Part shown: positions 49,901 through 60,600 of the stretch, in pieces
Layout of the letters: each line of letters starts with the position of its first letter
How positions within the stretch are numbered: the stretch's first letter is position 1
From: Daphnia pulex
Lineage: Eukaryota > Arthropoda > Branchiopoda > Diplostraca > Daphniidae
Assembly (NCBI RefSeq): GCF_021134715.1
Contig: NC_060025.1
Coordinates: 7,254,001-7,318,000, forward strand
Direction: 5' to 3'
Length of the DNA: 64,000 bases
The notes under the pieces: model-generated
What the model was told of the DNA's origin: nothing
Seen by the model: the letters and a program-made list of their open reading frames with translations, nothing else
The model's database searches: none
Position numbers and translations under genes: made by a program

Positions 49901-52900
49901 GAATACGGTGTTTTGTCAATGGCTTTTTTCTACCTTTTTTTATTTTTTATTTTTTAAATCCCTACCTGTTTTTACCTGGTTCACTCTTGACCGGAGGCCA
50001 CCTCCCTCCGACTCTTGCCACTTATTTATGGAGAAAACCTGTCAACCTGCATAGGGGAACTTCTCCTTCCGCGTTTCCCCATTTTGGGGAATGTCTCTTA
50101 TCGTTTCTTTACGAGTAACGTTACCATATCGTGGGACCCCTCGGACAAAGTCTGGGCAAGGCAAAAAGAATTTTTCCTATTTTAAATGAAAAAAGAAGAA
50201 TAAATAGGTGTTGCACTGAATGACCTGATGGAAGTTTCAGGTTTTTCCTATTTCTTCCGCGCTTGTGTGTGGCCGGTGAAATGAAACCACACTACACCAC
50301 TTCCCACTGGCGTGTGTGTCCGTCTGATTTGTTTTTCCCTCTTTAATAGAACACCACCCGAGGAAACATTTTTCTTTTTTGTTTATTTCCGTCTTGATCT
50401 CTCTTTGGCAATTCCCGAAAAAAACAAATAATAGTCGCGAAGATTTTTTTTTTCTGCCGTTGAATTTTTTCTCTCGAGTTGTACCAATTCTTAACTAGAG
50501 GTGAGGAGAAACAAAAAAATGTGTAAATATTTCCTCAAGGAAACGCCAGGCCCTTTTTTTTCTTCTTCTTCTTCTTTTTCAGTCGAGTAGTTAAGAGGGG
50601 ATTCTCTCTTTGGCTTGTTGGCAAAGAAAGGAGGAGGAGCTCACCCATTGCCAGCAGGTACATAAGGTATGCTTTCTTGTTGTAGTAGTACTATAAGAAG
50701 TCGAGTCGTTCCGCTCGTTCAAGTCATTCCTTTTCCATCGACTTTGCTGTTAAAGTGTGTCTAGTGCGCTGAGAGAACCGGTTTCGATCAACACTGAATT
50801 TTTTTAAATTTTTTGTTGTCGTCATCTTCTCTCCACTCCCTCTGGTTCTTATATTTTTTGACGCAACAACTTTTTGTGTGTTCCCCGGAAATTTCTGTTT
50901 AGTATCAACAACTAGCAGCAGCTCATCCGGTTTCAGCGTCGTTTCTTTTTCTTTTCTCACAGCCCCAACTCGATTTGAACTTTGTACTTTGAAAGAAGAG
51001 AAATCGCATACACGGAAGCCGCGCGCGTTTTTTGACCGGATCGTGAGAAGAGCGTGACTTCATCTCGATCGTGTGTATTTTGCGGTAAATCGGGCCGCTC
51101 CCACATCCCCCCTAACTTCTTGAACCCACGCCAATAACCCTTTGAACTTGTTGAGAAGAAGAAGAAGAAGAAGAAGAGGCTGCTGCTGGTGTGTTTGATC
51201 CTGTTATTTTTTCCTTTTTGGGGAAAAAAGAAACACGCAGAGAACGATCGCTTGAAACAAGAAGCCCAGAAACTAAAACAACAACAAAAAAAACCCTCTT
51301 TCGGTCATGGCTATTGTCGTTTATTGTCTGGCCGTTTTGGTCATGGCCGCCGCTTGCCAAGCTGGCCCATTTCGCCCTGTTGGCTACTACACTTTTGATG
51401 GGAAAAGTTTGCGCCCGCTCAACGTGGTCCAAAGGCGATCGGATGATGATGGATTCTCGTTTGGCGGCCGTAATGGCTGGAAACTGCCCTTCTCCAAGCC
51501 GGGCTTCCTCAGCGCTCTCACCGATCGTGACTCTGAAGATGATCGACCCACTGTGTCGGCCCATCAATTGCTGCCAGATTATCTGACCCACCAGGAATTT
51601 TTGAAACCTCAACTCCAGGCTGCCGGTTTCTCTGGCGGGCGAATCATCGCTGGCCCATTTCCTGTACCTCTAGCCCGTCTGCCGAAACCTCCAGCGCGTT
51701 CCTCGAGTGTTTCGCCTACTCCAATTCCGCCCGTGGAACCCGTTACCACCACCACCACCACTACTGCTGCCATATCGAAAATCAAACCGCCCCAACAGGT
51801 TCAATCGTCTCTTCCCACCTTTATTTACAAAGCGACCCCTCAACCGCCGTCGTACAAACCTGTCCAGTTTCCAGCTGTCCAAGTCGCTCCAACCAAAGTA
51901 GTTCAAGCTGCCCGTCCCCCTCATTCACCGCCACCACCACCACCACCGCAACAGCAGCAACAACAGCAATCGCCGTCGTCGCAACAACCCAAACTGGTTT
52001 ACACGATCCCGACGTCGAATCCTGTCCACTGGCACGCTGCCCATCAAAGTGGCCCAGAGAGACAGGCTTCCACGCTGGGAGTTCCGAGCTATTCGCATCC
52101 AGCCGCTCTGGTGTCGGAGTCGGCCGGCGGATCGACTCGCGTCAGCTACGGCGGATGGACGCCCATTTACTCTGCCTCGTACGCTCACGTTCAAACGCAA
52201 CAGGACCCGATTCCGATCGGCAAGCCGATCCAGCTGGAGCAGTCGTCCGACGTCCGTGAAATTAACAGGCAGCCGATTGTGGTGGAATCTGTCTTGGTGC
52301 CCGAGCGTCAAGTGTTGAACCAGCCGGAAGCGCAGCAATCTCTAGACGATGGAGGAGTCGAAGTTTACGAGCCGACGGTTGACCTCGTTCCGAGAGTCAT
52401 CATTCCGGGTTCTCCTCTTTCTTCAGACTTGACCTTTGCCATTCCAGAAAGAGCGGCCAGCGTTGCCGTTCCGGTGGTTGTAGTTGTTGCGTCATCGTCA
52501 TCATCCGGCGATGACGACAAATCCGTCGTAGACCTATCGGCCTCTCCGTCATCTTCCGTGCCGGTCGTGACCGAGACCAAGCGGACCGTTAGGAAGCGCA
52601 AGGCCAAACAGGTTTCTTCTTCATCGATACGACGGAATTCCGACAGGGCTATCAACCAGGAAGTGGCCGTTGTGACAGCATCTTCTTCTCCTTCGGCTGC
52701 ACCTTCTTCTTTTTCTTTACCTGAGTCTTTACCTGCTTTGTTGTCGGTTCGAGAAGGTCGAGGCCAAGGTCGATATATTGGACGGGTCTTGCCAGCTTCA
52801 GTTCGTGGCGAAGAACAAATATCTGACTCGTCTGTACCGGTCGGATGGCGACAAATTGCTCGGCGATAAAACAAAAAAGAGGCAAAAGAGAAAGAGAATG

Positions 52901-55900
52901 AAAGGAGATGAAAGAGAGGAATCATTCCGACAATTTTGAATTGATTTAAATTATTGTGCCCAAGCAGCCGCCATTTTTTTCCCCCCAATTTCAAAAAAAG
53001 CTTTTTGATGAAAATATTATATTTGTGCGTGTGTCTCTCTTTCTATCTGTGTGTGTGTGTCATGTCGAAGATGAGACTAGAAAGAAGAAGGAGGGAATTG
53101 TTCTTCCCCTCTTCTTTTTCTCCTCCTTCGTTCCCCAACTCCTTCAATTATCGATTATTCAAATCTAATGGCCACACACTCGACAGACTGTAACATCCTC
53201 GAGGAATGAATAAGGATGTATGTGTGTGTGTGTGGGTGTACACTATTTTATTTTATTTTTTCCCTTTTCTTTTCACTACCACCACCACTACTACTACCGC
53301 CATTTATTCTTTTATTTCGCCGGGGTCTACCCTACTACACTACTATTCCTCATTAAATATTTATACGTTGATCTGCGCGTCCTCTTGAAGACCCTTCGAG
53401 CGTCTGCCCGTCCCCGATATTTATATTCGTTTCTCTTTTTTTTTCGTCTTTTATTTATTTGGTCTTATTTTTTCTCCTACCCCACCACAATTACCCTGTT
53501 TTTATTTTGTTTATTTTTTCTCTCTCATCTTCTATTTGCGCCATTTCCGCGTTTTTTTTTTACTTGTCTCGTATCGTTGAAATTCATTTACAAAGTATGA
53601 GCAGATATTTTGTTTGTTGTTGATTTTTTATTTTTCACGGTACGAAAAATGAAGGAAAGAACGAAAACGACGTCGTCGTCGTCTACATTTTCCAGTTTTC
53701 TCTTGTTTTGATGAACGAGTTTTTTTCGAGCGAGATTGTTGTGATTTTTGACAGGTTTCCGTGTATTCAGGAAATCAAAGTTGTCCGAGTTGCTCTTCTC
53801 TACCTGCTCCCCCTTACCCCAATTTTCGAATAGTTGGATTATTATTATATTTTTTTTTCTCTTTTTTACACTATTTTTTTTTGTTGTTGTTGTGTGTGTG
53901 TTGCGTCGACTTGATCACTTGATGGCGTGATGGGAGGGGCGCAATCTGCTGTTATTCCTTTCGGCTCTTTTTGTTGTTGTAGGTTTTTTTTTCTTTTTCA
54001 CCTTTTCCTTATTTTTTTTTGAAGGGGGAATTTTATTTTCATTATTTGAATACGAATTCTAATAATATTTCGTAGGACGGCGCACCATTTCTAGATTGGT
54101 CGTCATCTCGTGAACGGTTCAATTGACGGTGCGATGGCAAAGTCATGTCCTCCTGCACCAAGTGGGAATCGTGTTGGCGTTGTAGGAAAAAGTCTAGAAA
54201 GCGTAAGGAAGCGAAAGAGAGAGAGAGAGAGACGAGAGGGCAGAAAGCAGAAGCAGAAAGGCAATGAAGAGAATTGTCGATGAGAGATATCCTCCTCCGG
54301 GATCGTACCGAGAGAGAAGAGTCAGAGTCGAAATTCTGATCTTGAATATTGAAGGAATCCCTAATGTCAAGCTATACATAGGAAAGAAGAAGAAGAAGAA
54401 AAGAAGTAGGAGAGAGAGATCTTTCTCTCTTCCACTTGCACTTTGGCATCGGGTAGCGAACGGAGCTCGAAATCCTTGTATATTGCATAGGGCCGGGGCC
54501 GCATACGGGAAGTAAGTTTTGAGATTCGAGACGGAAGCACTCTCCAGTACGTCACAACATGAAACTGAATATTTCAGTAGGGTCGCTGTTCGTCGGCAGC
54601 AGGAGAGCTGCGCCGGGGCCCTCGGTAATTCCAGGCTCTCCTGGAATCAAATAAGAAATAAGAAATGCGCGTCTCTCTCTCTCTTCGACTTTTTATATAT
54701 AGTATGCCTTCAGTCTTATACGACTTGGTACGGGGCCCTGTATAATATACGTTTCGGCGTTTGTCGGTAAGCAGAGAAGCTTTTATTTATTTATTTGTAT
54801 ATTTTTATCTCGAGATCCATTGACTTGATTGTAGAGTTGAGTTAGTGCTGGGTCAATGGCGGCCGAGTTCAATGTATTTTTCCTTTTTTCTTCTTGACTT
54901 TGTGTGTGGAAATAAGAGGCCGTAAAATACGCCGATAGATGGCGGTGTAAACGCATTGGCTCTTGGTTTGATTCGTGTTCAGGATCGCTTCATCTTTAAT
55001 GGTCGATGGGGAAAAAGTTGCCGAATCAAGTCTTAATACTCTTCTTTTTTCCTTTTGGTTTATTGAGTTTTGCTTTAATACGAATACGGTGGAGTTTGCT
55101 TCGTCGTGAATCGCTCTGACCAGTTGATTCGTGTCGTGAATGAAACATATCAATGTCCTCTCGTTCTTTTTTTTCTTTCTCTTGAGCTCGAGAGATTAAA
55201 TAATGGAACAAAAGAAAGAAAAAAGGAAAAAGAGAGAAGCTCAAGGAAAGAAAAGAGAGAGACAGAGAACCTGTTGATAAGTTTGTCGTTGGCGACGTCG
55301 GCGGCCACAATTTTCCACGGGTTATTGGACAAAGATGGTGAAGGGCACAAGATAAAAGAGGCTCTCCGTCATGACCGTTGGTCGTGGTCGCGGTGGTGGT
55401 GACTAGAACCTTTTTTCAAATATAAATAAATAAAAATAGGAGCCGCTAAGAGAGGGGGTGCGGGAGCGGGACAGATGGCCGGACTCTCAAAAAGGGGAGA
55501 AGAAAGAGGCGGCAACTACCCGTGTGCCGTCACTTTTGCCTGTGCAGTGTGATCCTTCACCTAAAGGAGAGAGAGAGAGAACATTCACGCCCTTATCCGT
55601 ATCATCTGGCAGCGCTGTGTTATTACCCTACCGTAATTTGGCGCCTTCCCTCCTTCTTCGCCACCTCCACCACCACCACCACCGGTTCAATGGATGATGA
55701 ATTATTTAAACGTCCTCCCACTGCACCTTATCCCTACCCCACCCTCTTCCACTCCTCCCTTCACCTTTTTAGTGCGAGATCGATACAACAAAGTGTGCCG
55801 GAAAGAAGAAGATGAAGAAGAGGAAGAAGAAGAAAAACGGGAGTTTTTTGGGCGGGGATTATGAACGTTAGATGGTGGGGGGGGGGAGGGAGGATGGGAG

Positions 55901-57646
55901 AGAGCAGGTTGTCGTCGTCGTGAGAGCAGAGAGAGTTTAGCGCCGCGTCGATCGTTTGCATTGGCCAGCGTCTGCCAAAGGTGAAAGTTGTTGTATAATA
56001 TCGCATCGTTTCCCCCCCACCCGACCGCCCCAAAGTTGGACAGGCTTTTACTTCATTTAATAGCAACAGACGACGGACGGACGGACCCACTTGATGTTTG
56101 TTGCTGCTGCCGTGTGTGGGAATCTTGTCAGGTGGACGTCGCGTACAACTTTAGTGGTCTGCGGACCCTTTCCTCGCAAGAATCATGGGCGACAAACTCT
56201 TTTTTTCTTTATTTATTTCTCTCTTTCTCTCTCGCAAGTCTGTCCGTTTCGGAAAATAGCCAAAATACCCGGAATGTTTCACTATATCGATTATTAATGG
56301 TGTATATATATCTCGCTGCTCGCCATGTTGTCTCACCCCTCCGGCCGGATGAAAGGGGGGAGATTTTTGTTTCCGATTCAATTCCCCACAGGTCCGAGAA
56401 ATATCGTTTTGGGTCGTCAGAAATGGTTTGATTCATTTTCTTTGGATCATGTCTTTCTCTCTCTAGTGTGTATGTGTGTGTGTGTAAGGATCGGGAAGGA
56501 AAATGCAATTTACACGCATGATCCATTCAGCTCCATTTCCGGACTAAGACTCGACTCCCTCCGTGCCGTCGCCGTTCTTTTATTTATTTTTTTGTTTTTT
56601 CGAGTCGCCGAGGGGAGGACCAAAACCAATGGGGGGTTGTATAAAACTGGTTCTAAAAAAGAAAAGAAAAGAAAAAAAGTAGAAGAGGATTTGGTGTTGC
56701 CTCTTTTTTCTTTTTTTGACAACGTCTTTTGGCGCCCCCCTTTTGCCAACAGCTGGTCGGCTACTGGCGTCCCTTCTAACAACGTCACGGGGTATATATT
56801 TATATATATATACGAGGTATATATTGTCTTGATCAGAAGCTATCGTCCAGCCTTTGTGACGGATCAATTTCGGTAGCGGCTTGATCCATCTTGCTCTCTC
56901 TCGCTTTATACCTTCTCTCTCTCTCTCTCCTCCATGTCCACCAGGCCCCTTTCCATGTCTCTCTCTCTCTCTCTCAAGGGTCGTTTCCTCCCAAAACCCC
57001 CGATGGATCAGTTGGAAGGTACAACAACGTCCGCACTGTATACCCGGCGACAACGACTAAATATATATATATATACGTACATATACCAACACCACCAGGA
57101 GCCCAGGAGCCCATCTAGCCTCGGCTGGTATTGAATCCGTAACATACGTAATAGTCTTGATCCTGGCGAAACCCAAGCTGCACCTTCCCTTTTTCTCATC
57201 AAGTCAATTCCCTCCCCCCTACCTCCTACCACCTACCACCACCTCCTCATCCTCCTCCTCCCCGTCGCTTGATATAAACGTACGACCCCCCCGGAATCGG
57301 ACCGGACCTGGGCTTGTGTGTGTGTGCGTGGCCGTCGCCATTTTGTGTATCCGGATATGCGCGTATGTCGGAAATGGAGACGGAGGTCTAGAAAAGAAAA
57401 GATAAAAGCAAAAAAAAGGGGGGAGAAGGAGGGAGATTAATGTTGCGAGCTGCTTTTATTGCTCATCTCTCTCGTAAACATGATGATGATGATGATGATG
57501 TTTTTTTTTTACTTAATTTATTTATTTTCTTTTTTCTTTTTGGTTGGCAGCCTGGACACGAGCCGTACTGTTTTGTCGAGTTTGCCGAACATCATTCAGC
57601 CGCCGCCGCTTTGGCCGCCATGAACAAGCGCAACTGCATGGGAAGG
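46945..57646 (+). CDS. TIA1: TIA1/TIAR/Rox8-type RNA-binding protein, 5' part (continues past window)
   Basis: Four coding exons are visible: 46945-46947 (just the ATG, donor ATG|GTAAAT), 47295-47344, 47427-47523 and 57551-57646, all in phase, 82 codons. They encode MDTMS, then the first [18 protein letters not shown] (RNP2), [13 protein letters not shown], then [20 protein letters not shown] (RNP1-like with two aromatic residues) and MGR. The order and wording fit TIA1/TIAL1 and Drosophila Rox8, which bind U-rich RNA to steer alternative splicing and stress-granule translation control. RRM2, RRM3 and the Gln-rich tail must lie beyond 64000, because no further exon was found. The third intron is 10 kb long and contains another gene on the same strand at 51307-52869. 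Confidence 0.88.
47524..50690. other. TIA1 intron 3, left part
   Basis: Low-complexity T-rich and C/T-rich sequence. One stretch, 47643-47749, is more balanced in composition, is bounded by AG and GTGCGT and would be a frame-breaking exon if spliced (see findings). Another exon-like interval with a following donor lies at about 48042-48093. Neither is supported beyond splice-site likeness. Confidence 0.45.
50692..50698 (+). promoter_or_regulatory. Candidate TATA box of the nested gene
   Basis: TATAAGA in GTACTATAAGAAGTCG. An initiator-like TTCAAGTC lies 26-33 bases downstream (about 50718-50725). The ATG at 51307 would then have a 5' UTR of about 585 bases, or one containing an unrecognised intron. 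Confidence 0.4.
51153..51177 (+). repeat. (GAA)n microsatellite
   Basis: About eight GAA units in the 5' leader of the nested gene. Confidence 0.9.
51307..52869 (+). CDS. Nested intronless gene: secreted Pro/Gln/Ser-rich protein (520 aa)
   Basis: I do not recognise this protein. An uninterrupted 520-codon ORF with much higher GC than its surroundings sits inside the TIA1 intron, same strand. It starts with a clear signal peptide ([19 protein letters not shown] then GPFRPVGYY). Successive parts: an acidic/hydrophobic N-terminal region (to about residue 120), Pro/Thr-rich stretches, a P7 run directly followed by a Q7 run (about residues 208-222), a region with VLVPERQ, a Ser/Asp-rich segment and a basic [11 protein letters not shown] (about 420-435). 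The tail ends IARR. There are very few Cys. Composition suggests an extracellular matrix or cuticle-associated protein with possible proprotein cleavage at the basic cluster. The long ORF, signal peptide and candidate TATA box argue that it is a real gene. Confidence 0.75.
   Translation: MAIVVYCLAVLVMAAACQAGPFRPVGYYTFDGKSLRPLNVVQRRSDDDGFSFGGRNGWKLPFSKPGFLSALTDRDSEDDRPTVSAHQLLPDYLTHQEFLKPQLQAAGFSGGRIIAGPFPVPLARLPKPPARSSSVSPTPIPPVEPVTTTTTTTAAISKIKPPQQVQSSLPTFIYKATPQPPSYKPVQFPAVQVAPTKVVQAARPPHSPPPPPPPQQQQQQQSPSSQQPKLVYTIPTSNPVHWHAAHQSGPERQASTLGVPSYSHPAALVSESAGGSTRVSYGGWTPIYSASYAHVQTQQDPIPIGKPIQLEQSSDVREINRQPIVVESVLVPERQVLNQPEAQQSLDDGGVEVYEPTVDLVPRVIIPGSPLSSDLTFAIPERAASVAVPVVVVVASSSSSGDDDKSVVDLSASPSSSVPVVTETKRTVRKRKAKQVSSSSIRRNSDRAINQEVAVVTASSSPSAAPSSFSLPESLPALLSVREGRGQGRYIGRVLPASVRGEEQISDSSVPVGWRQIARR
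52870..57550. other. TIA1 intron 3, right part: simple-sequence rich
   Basis: 4.7 kb of C/T-rich, G/A-rich and TG/CA tracts without a supported exon. Long open frames on both strands here are composed of Phe/Ser/Leu or Lys/Arg/Glu runs, as expected from translating such tracts. The 3' UTR of the nested gene lies at its start. Confidence 0.6.
57478..57500 (+). repeat. (ATG)n microsatellite near TIA1 exon 4
   Basis: About seven ATG/GAT units, followed by a T10 tract and the polypyrimidine stretch leading to the acceptor at 57550. Confidence 0.9.
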
Positions 57647-60600
57647 GTAAGTCATTCTTCTTTTATTATTTTCCTTTTTTTTGTGTGATTATTTGGATTG
57701 TTTCTCTGCGGCTCATCTGCAGCGACGACGTCGTGAAATGATGATGGCCTACTCCTCCGCAACAAAAAATTGTTGGAAGAGTAGTGACACAAGTGTGTTT
57801 GTCGTGTCAGTCCTTTTATTTGCTTTTCTTGTTTTGTTCTTCTTCTTTTTGGCCGTTTTTTTGTTTTTTGTTTTTTTACGAGACGTTGTCGTTTGTTGTT
57901 GCCATTGGTCCGGGTAACAACGGGGCCCGCGCACAGACTCTGCAAACCGAGTTCTCATTAGCGCTAATGCTAAGTGGGCAATCATAATCATCATAATAAC
58001 ATGAACCGCAGACGGTTGACAGGTTCACTCGTCTCTCTCTCCCTGTCTCTCCCTCCATCCGCATCGCTATGCAAATCAGTGGAGCGGGATGACATATTTT
58101 TGATTCAATATTCACTGCACACATTACACGCAGTGGCTTATACATGTGTGTATATCTATATAATTAGCTTTATAAGATGTACATAATGTAGAAACACACA
58201 CAAACACAAACAGAGAGAGAGAGAGTGTGCGCATTCCTTTCTCTCAAAAGTGGAGGATGCAGCGCTGGGATCCGGTTCGGTTGCACAGTTTCCGGGGGAC
58301 GCGCCACCCCGACACAGACCCGTTGCGACTGTCCACAAATAATCTCGAATGCATTATCTCGTTCAATTAAGGCTTTCTCCCTTGTTGATTGTGTGACAAA
58401 CACAAATCCCCGAGACTGTATAGCGGAAAGCGGAGGAGGAAAGAAAAAAGAAATTGAGTTTTGGCCTTTTATTTTATTATTTTGTTTCTATTCCGGGCCG
58501 GCAGAGAGTCAGGCAGTCGGATAGACGGACATGGGAGGGGGGTATTTATGTTACATGTTAAATTCGATCTATTATTCACGACGATATGACAATGTCGACC
58601 GTTGTTGTCCGTCCCCCTTCCCCCCACGCTCTGTATAGCGTCGCTGACGTTGATTAGCGTCGGCGGATGGATCCCTCCAATGCGGATGTTGTATTTCAGG
58701 GGCTGGCTGGCCCATCTGCGTTTTCGGGCCGGCCAAAGTTTTGGAGGGGGGTTCTCTCTAATCAAGTCGTAACATGGTAGGGGGCAGCACGGCAAACTGG
58801 TGGCAAAGTCCGCGTTGGATGTTGTTGTTGTTACAAGTCGAAGCGATGGAGAGAGAGAGTTTGGGATGGATGTTGTTATTGTTGTTGATGATGATTCCTT
58901 TGGCCAATCTTTTCCATTGGCCGCCGGCTCTCTCCTAACTACTAATACTACGGCCCACAATGGTCGCTTCTGGACATTGTGTGTGTGTGTGTGTGTGTCT
59001 GGTGTTTGGGCAAAAGAAACACAAGTGATCTATCTCTCCTCATCGACGGAGAGAATGCGGCCGGGGGTCCGCCTCTCTTCCGTTTTTTTTTTTTTTTTCT
59101 TTTCCGTCCTGGATCCCTCCGGCTGGGCGGAATGTGTGATTGAGCTCAAGTCGAGCGAAAAGCTTCGTGGTGGTAGTTGGTGCCCACTGCTCTCGCAACT
59201 ACACCCAAGTTTTGTTCTGCGTAGTGACTCGACTTTGATCAAAGGCGGAATGACGACAGAGTCACGCAGGCAACTAACGACTAACGACAAAGGAATGGAA
59301 TAGAAGAAGAGCTAGCGCAAAAGGGACAGATAAATCATACAATCACTGGGGAACGAACGAGAGAGAGAACGAGAGAGAGAGAGGCGGGGGAGTAGATTAT
59401 TGCCCGCTGGGCCGGCCGTCTTTGTCGGCATCCGTTTCCAGTTCATTTCCATGATTTATAGGGGCGCAATCTTTCTCCATAATGTCACTGGGACACAAAA
59501 ACTTGTGTGTGTGTCTCCTTGTTTTTGGGTTGCGTCTTGTTGCGGCCAAATGCGAATTCATTTACGCGGCCATTTGTCAACCGGAACAATCTTTTGTTCT
59601 TCTTCTCGATTGGATGAGGAAAAAAAGAAAGAAAGAATTGTGTTTGCTTTATTTTTTCCTTTATGTTGTAAAAGAAAAAATCTAAGCGAGGCTCTTAGTT
59701 TGTCCAGTTGTGGGTGCCGCATGGCTCCCGGCCGCCGCCGGCCGTTATGACTCTTTGTCACGCTTGATTCAACGATTACCACTTTGGCACCGAAAACTTT
59801 CGGCCCCCCAACTCGGATTGAGCTGGCCAGCACACACACACACACAAACACACCTGAATACTAATAATAAAAAAGCAAAAAGAGAACAGGAAAAATATAG
59901 AGGGAAAATGGCACTTTTTTTCTTGTCCAGTCGTAAAATCTCGAGGGGGGTATATATATATGAGTTGGGAGTTTGGGTTTTTCGGTTCGTCCCCTACACA
60001 CATACACACACACACACAACTTTTGATATTTGATTCTTTTTTATTGGCCGGACCCCCTGAAAGTTTTCGGCGATCCGGCCAGCACACACACACACACACA
60101 CGGAACATCATCATAAGAGTTTATAACCTCTCGGCGCGTAACCCTTGCGTGTGTGTTGCTACCTCTCCTCTTTGCCCACTTATCCCCCCCCTCCCACCCA
60201 TTCCCACGGTCGAGCAAAAGTAAAAGGAAAACATGGCCAAGGATTTTTAGGTGAACGAAGCATCTTTACATTTTTATTTGATTTTGATTTTTTCTCTCGA
60301 CTCGCCCAAAGTCTCGCCGGAAACAAAAGCAAATTATTTTGTGTTGTTGTTTCTGCTGTTGTTGTGTGATGTCCTTTATTTTCCTTTTAATTCTCTGTGT
60401 GGCTTGTGTTGTTTACTTTGATAAATCGGAAATAATCGGCTTAGGGGTTCTTCTTCCCTAAGACTGCAAACGTCATGTTCAATACTACTGGAGGACGAAA
60501 CTGGAGAGCATAGTTTTGGGTTTTGTTGGGTCTTTCTGCGCTCCTCATTTTTCCTTTTTCTTTTTCCGGATGGGACTTTCTCTCTCCGCGGGATTTTCTC

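Noticed and set aside
51112-53000. Long minus-strand open frames opposite the nested gene (to 209 aa)
   Set aside because: They mirror the codon composition of the plus-strand ORF, with Arg/Gly/Val-rich shadows, no signal peptide and no splice signals.
59791-60101. Two blocks sharing GAAA.CTTTCGG-like cores next to CA repeats, suggesting a structured element
   Set aside because: The core is a short near-palindrome and the CA tracts are common in this intron. A small hairpin (60046-60080) is the only structure I can support.
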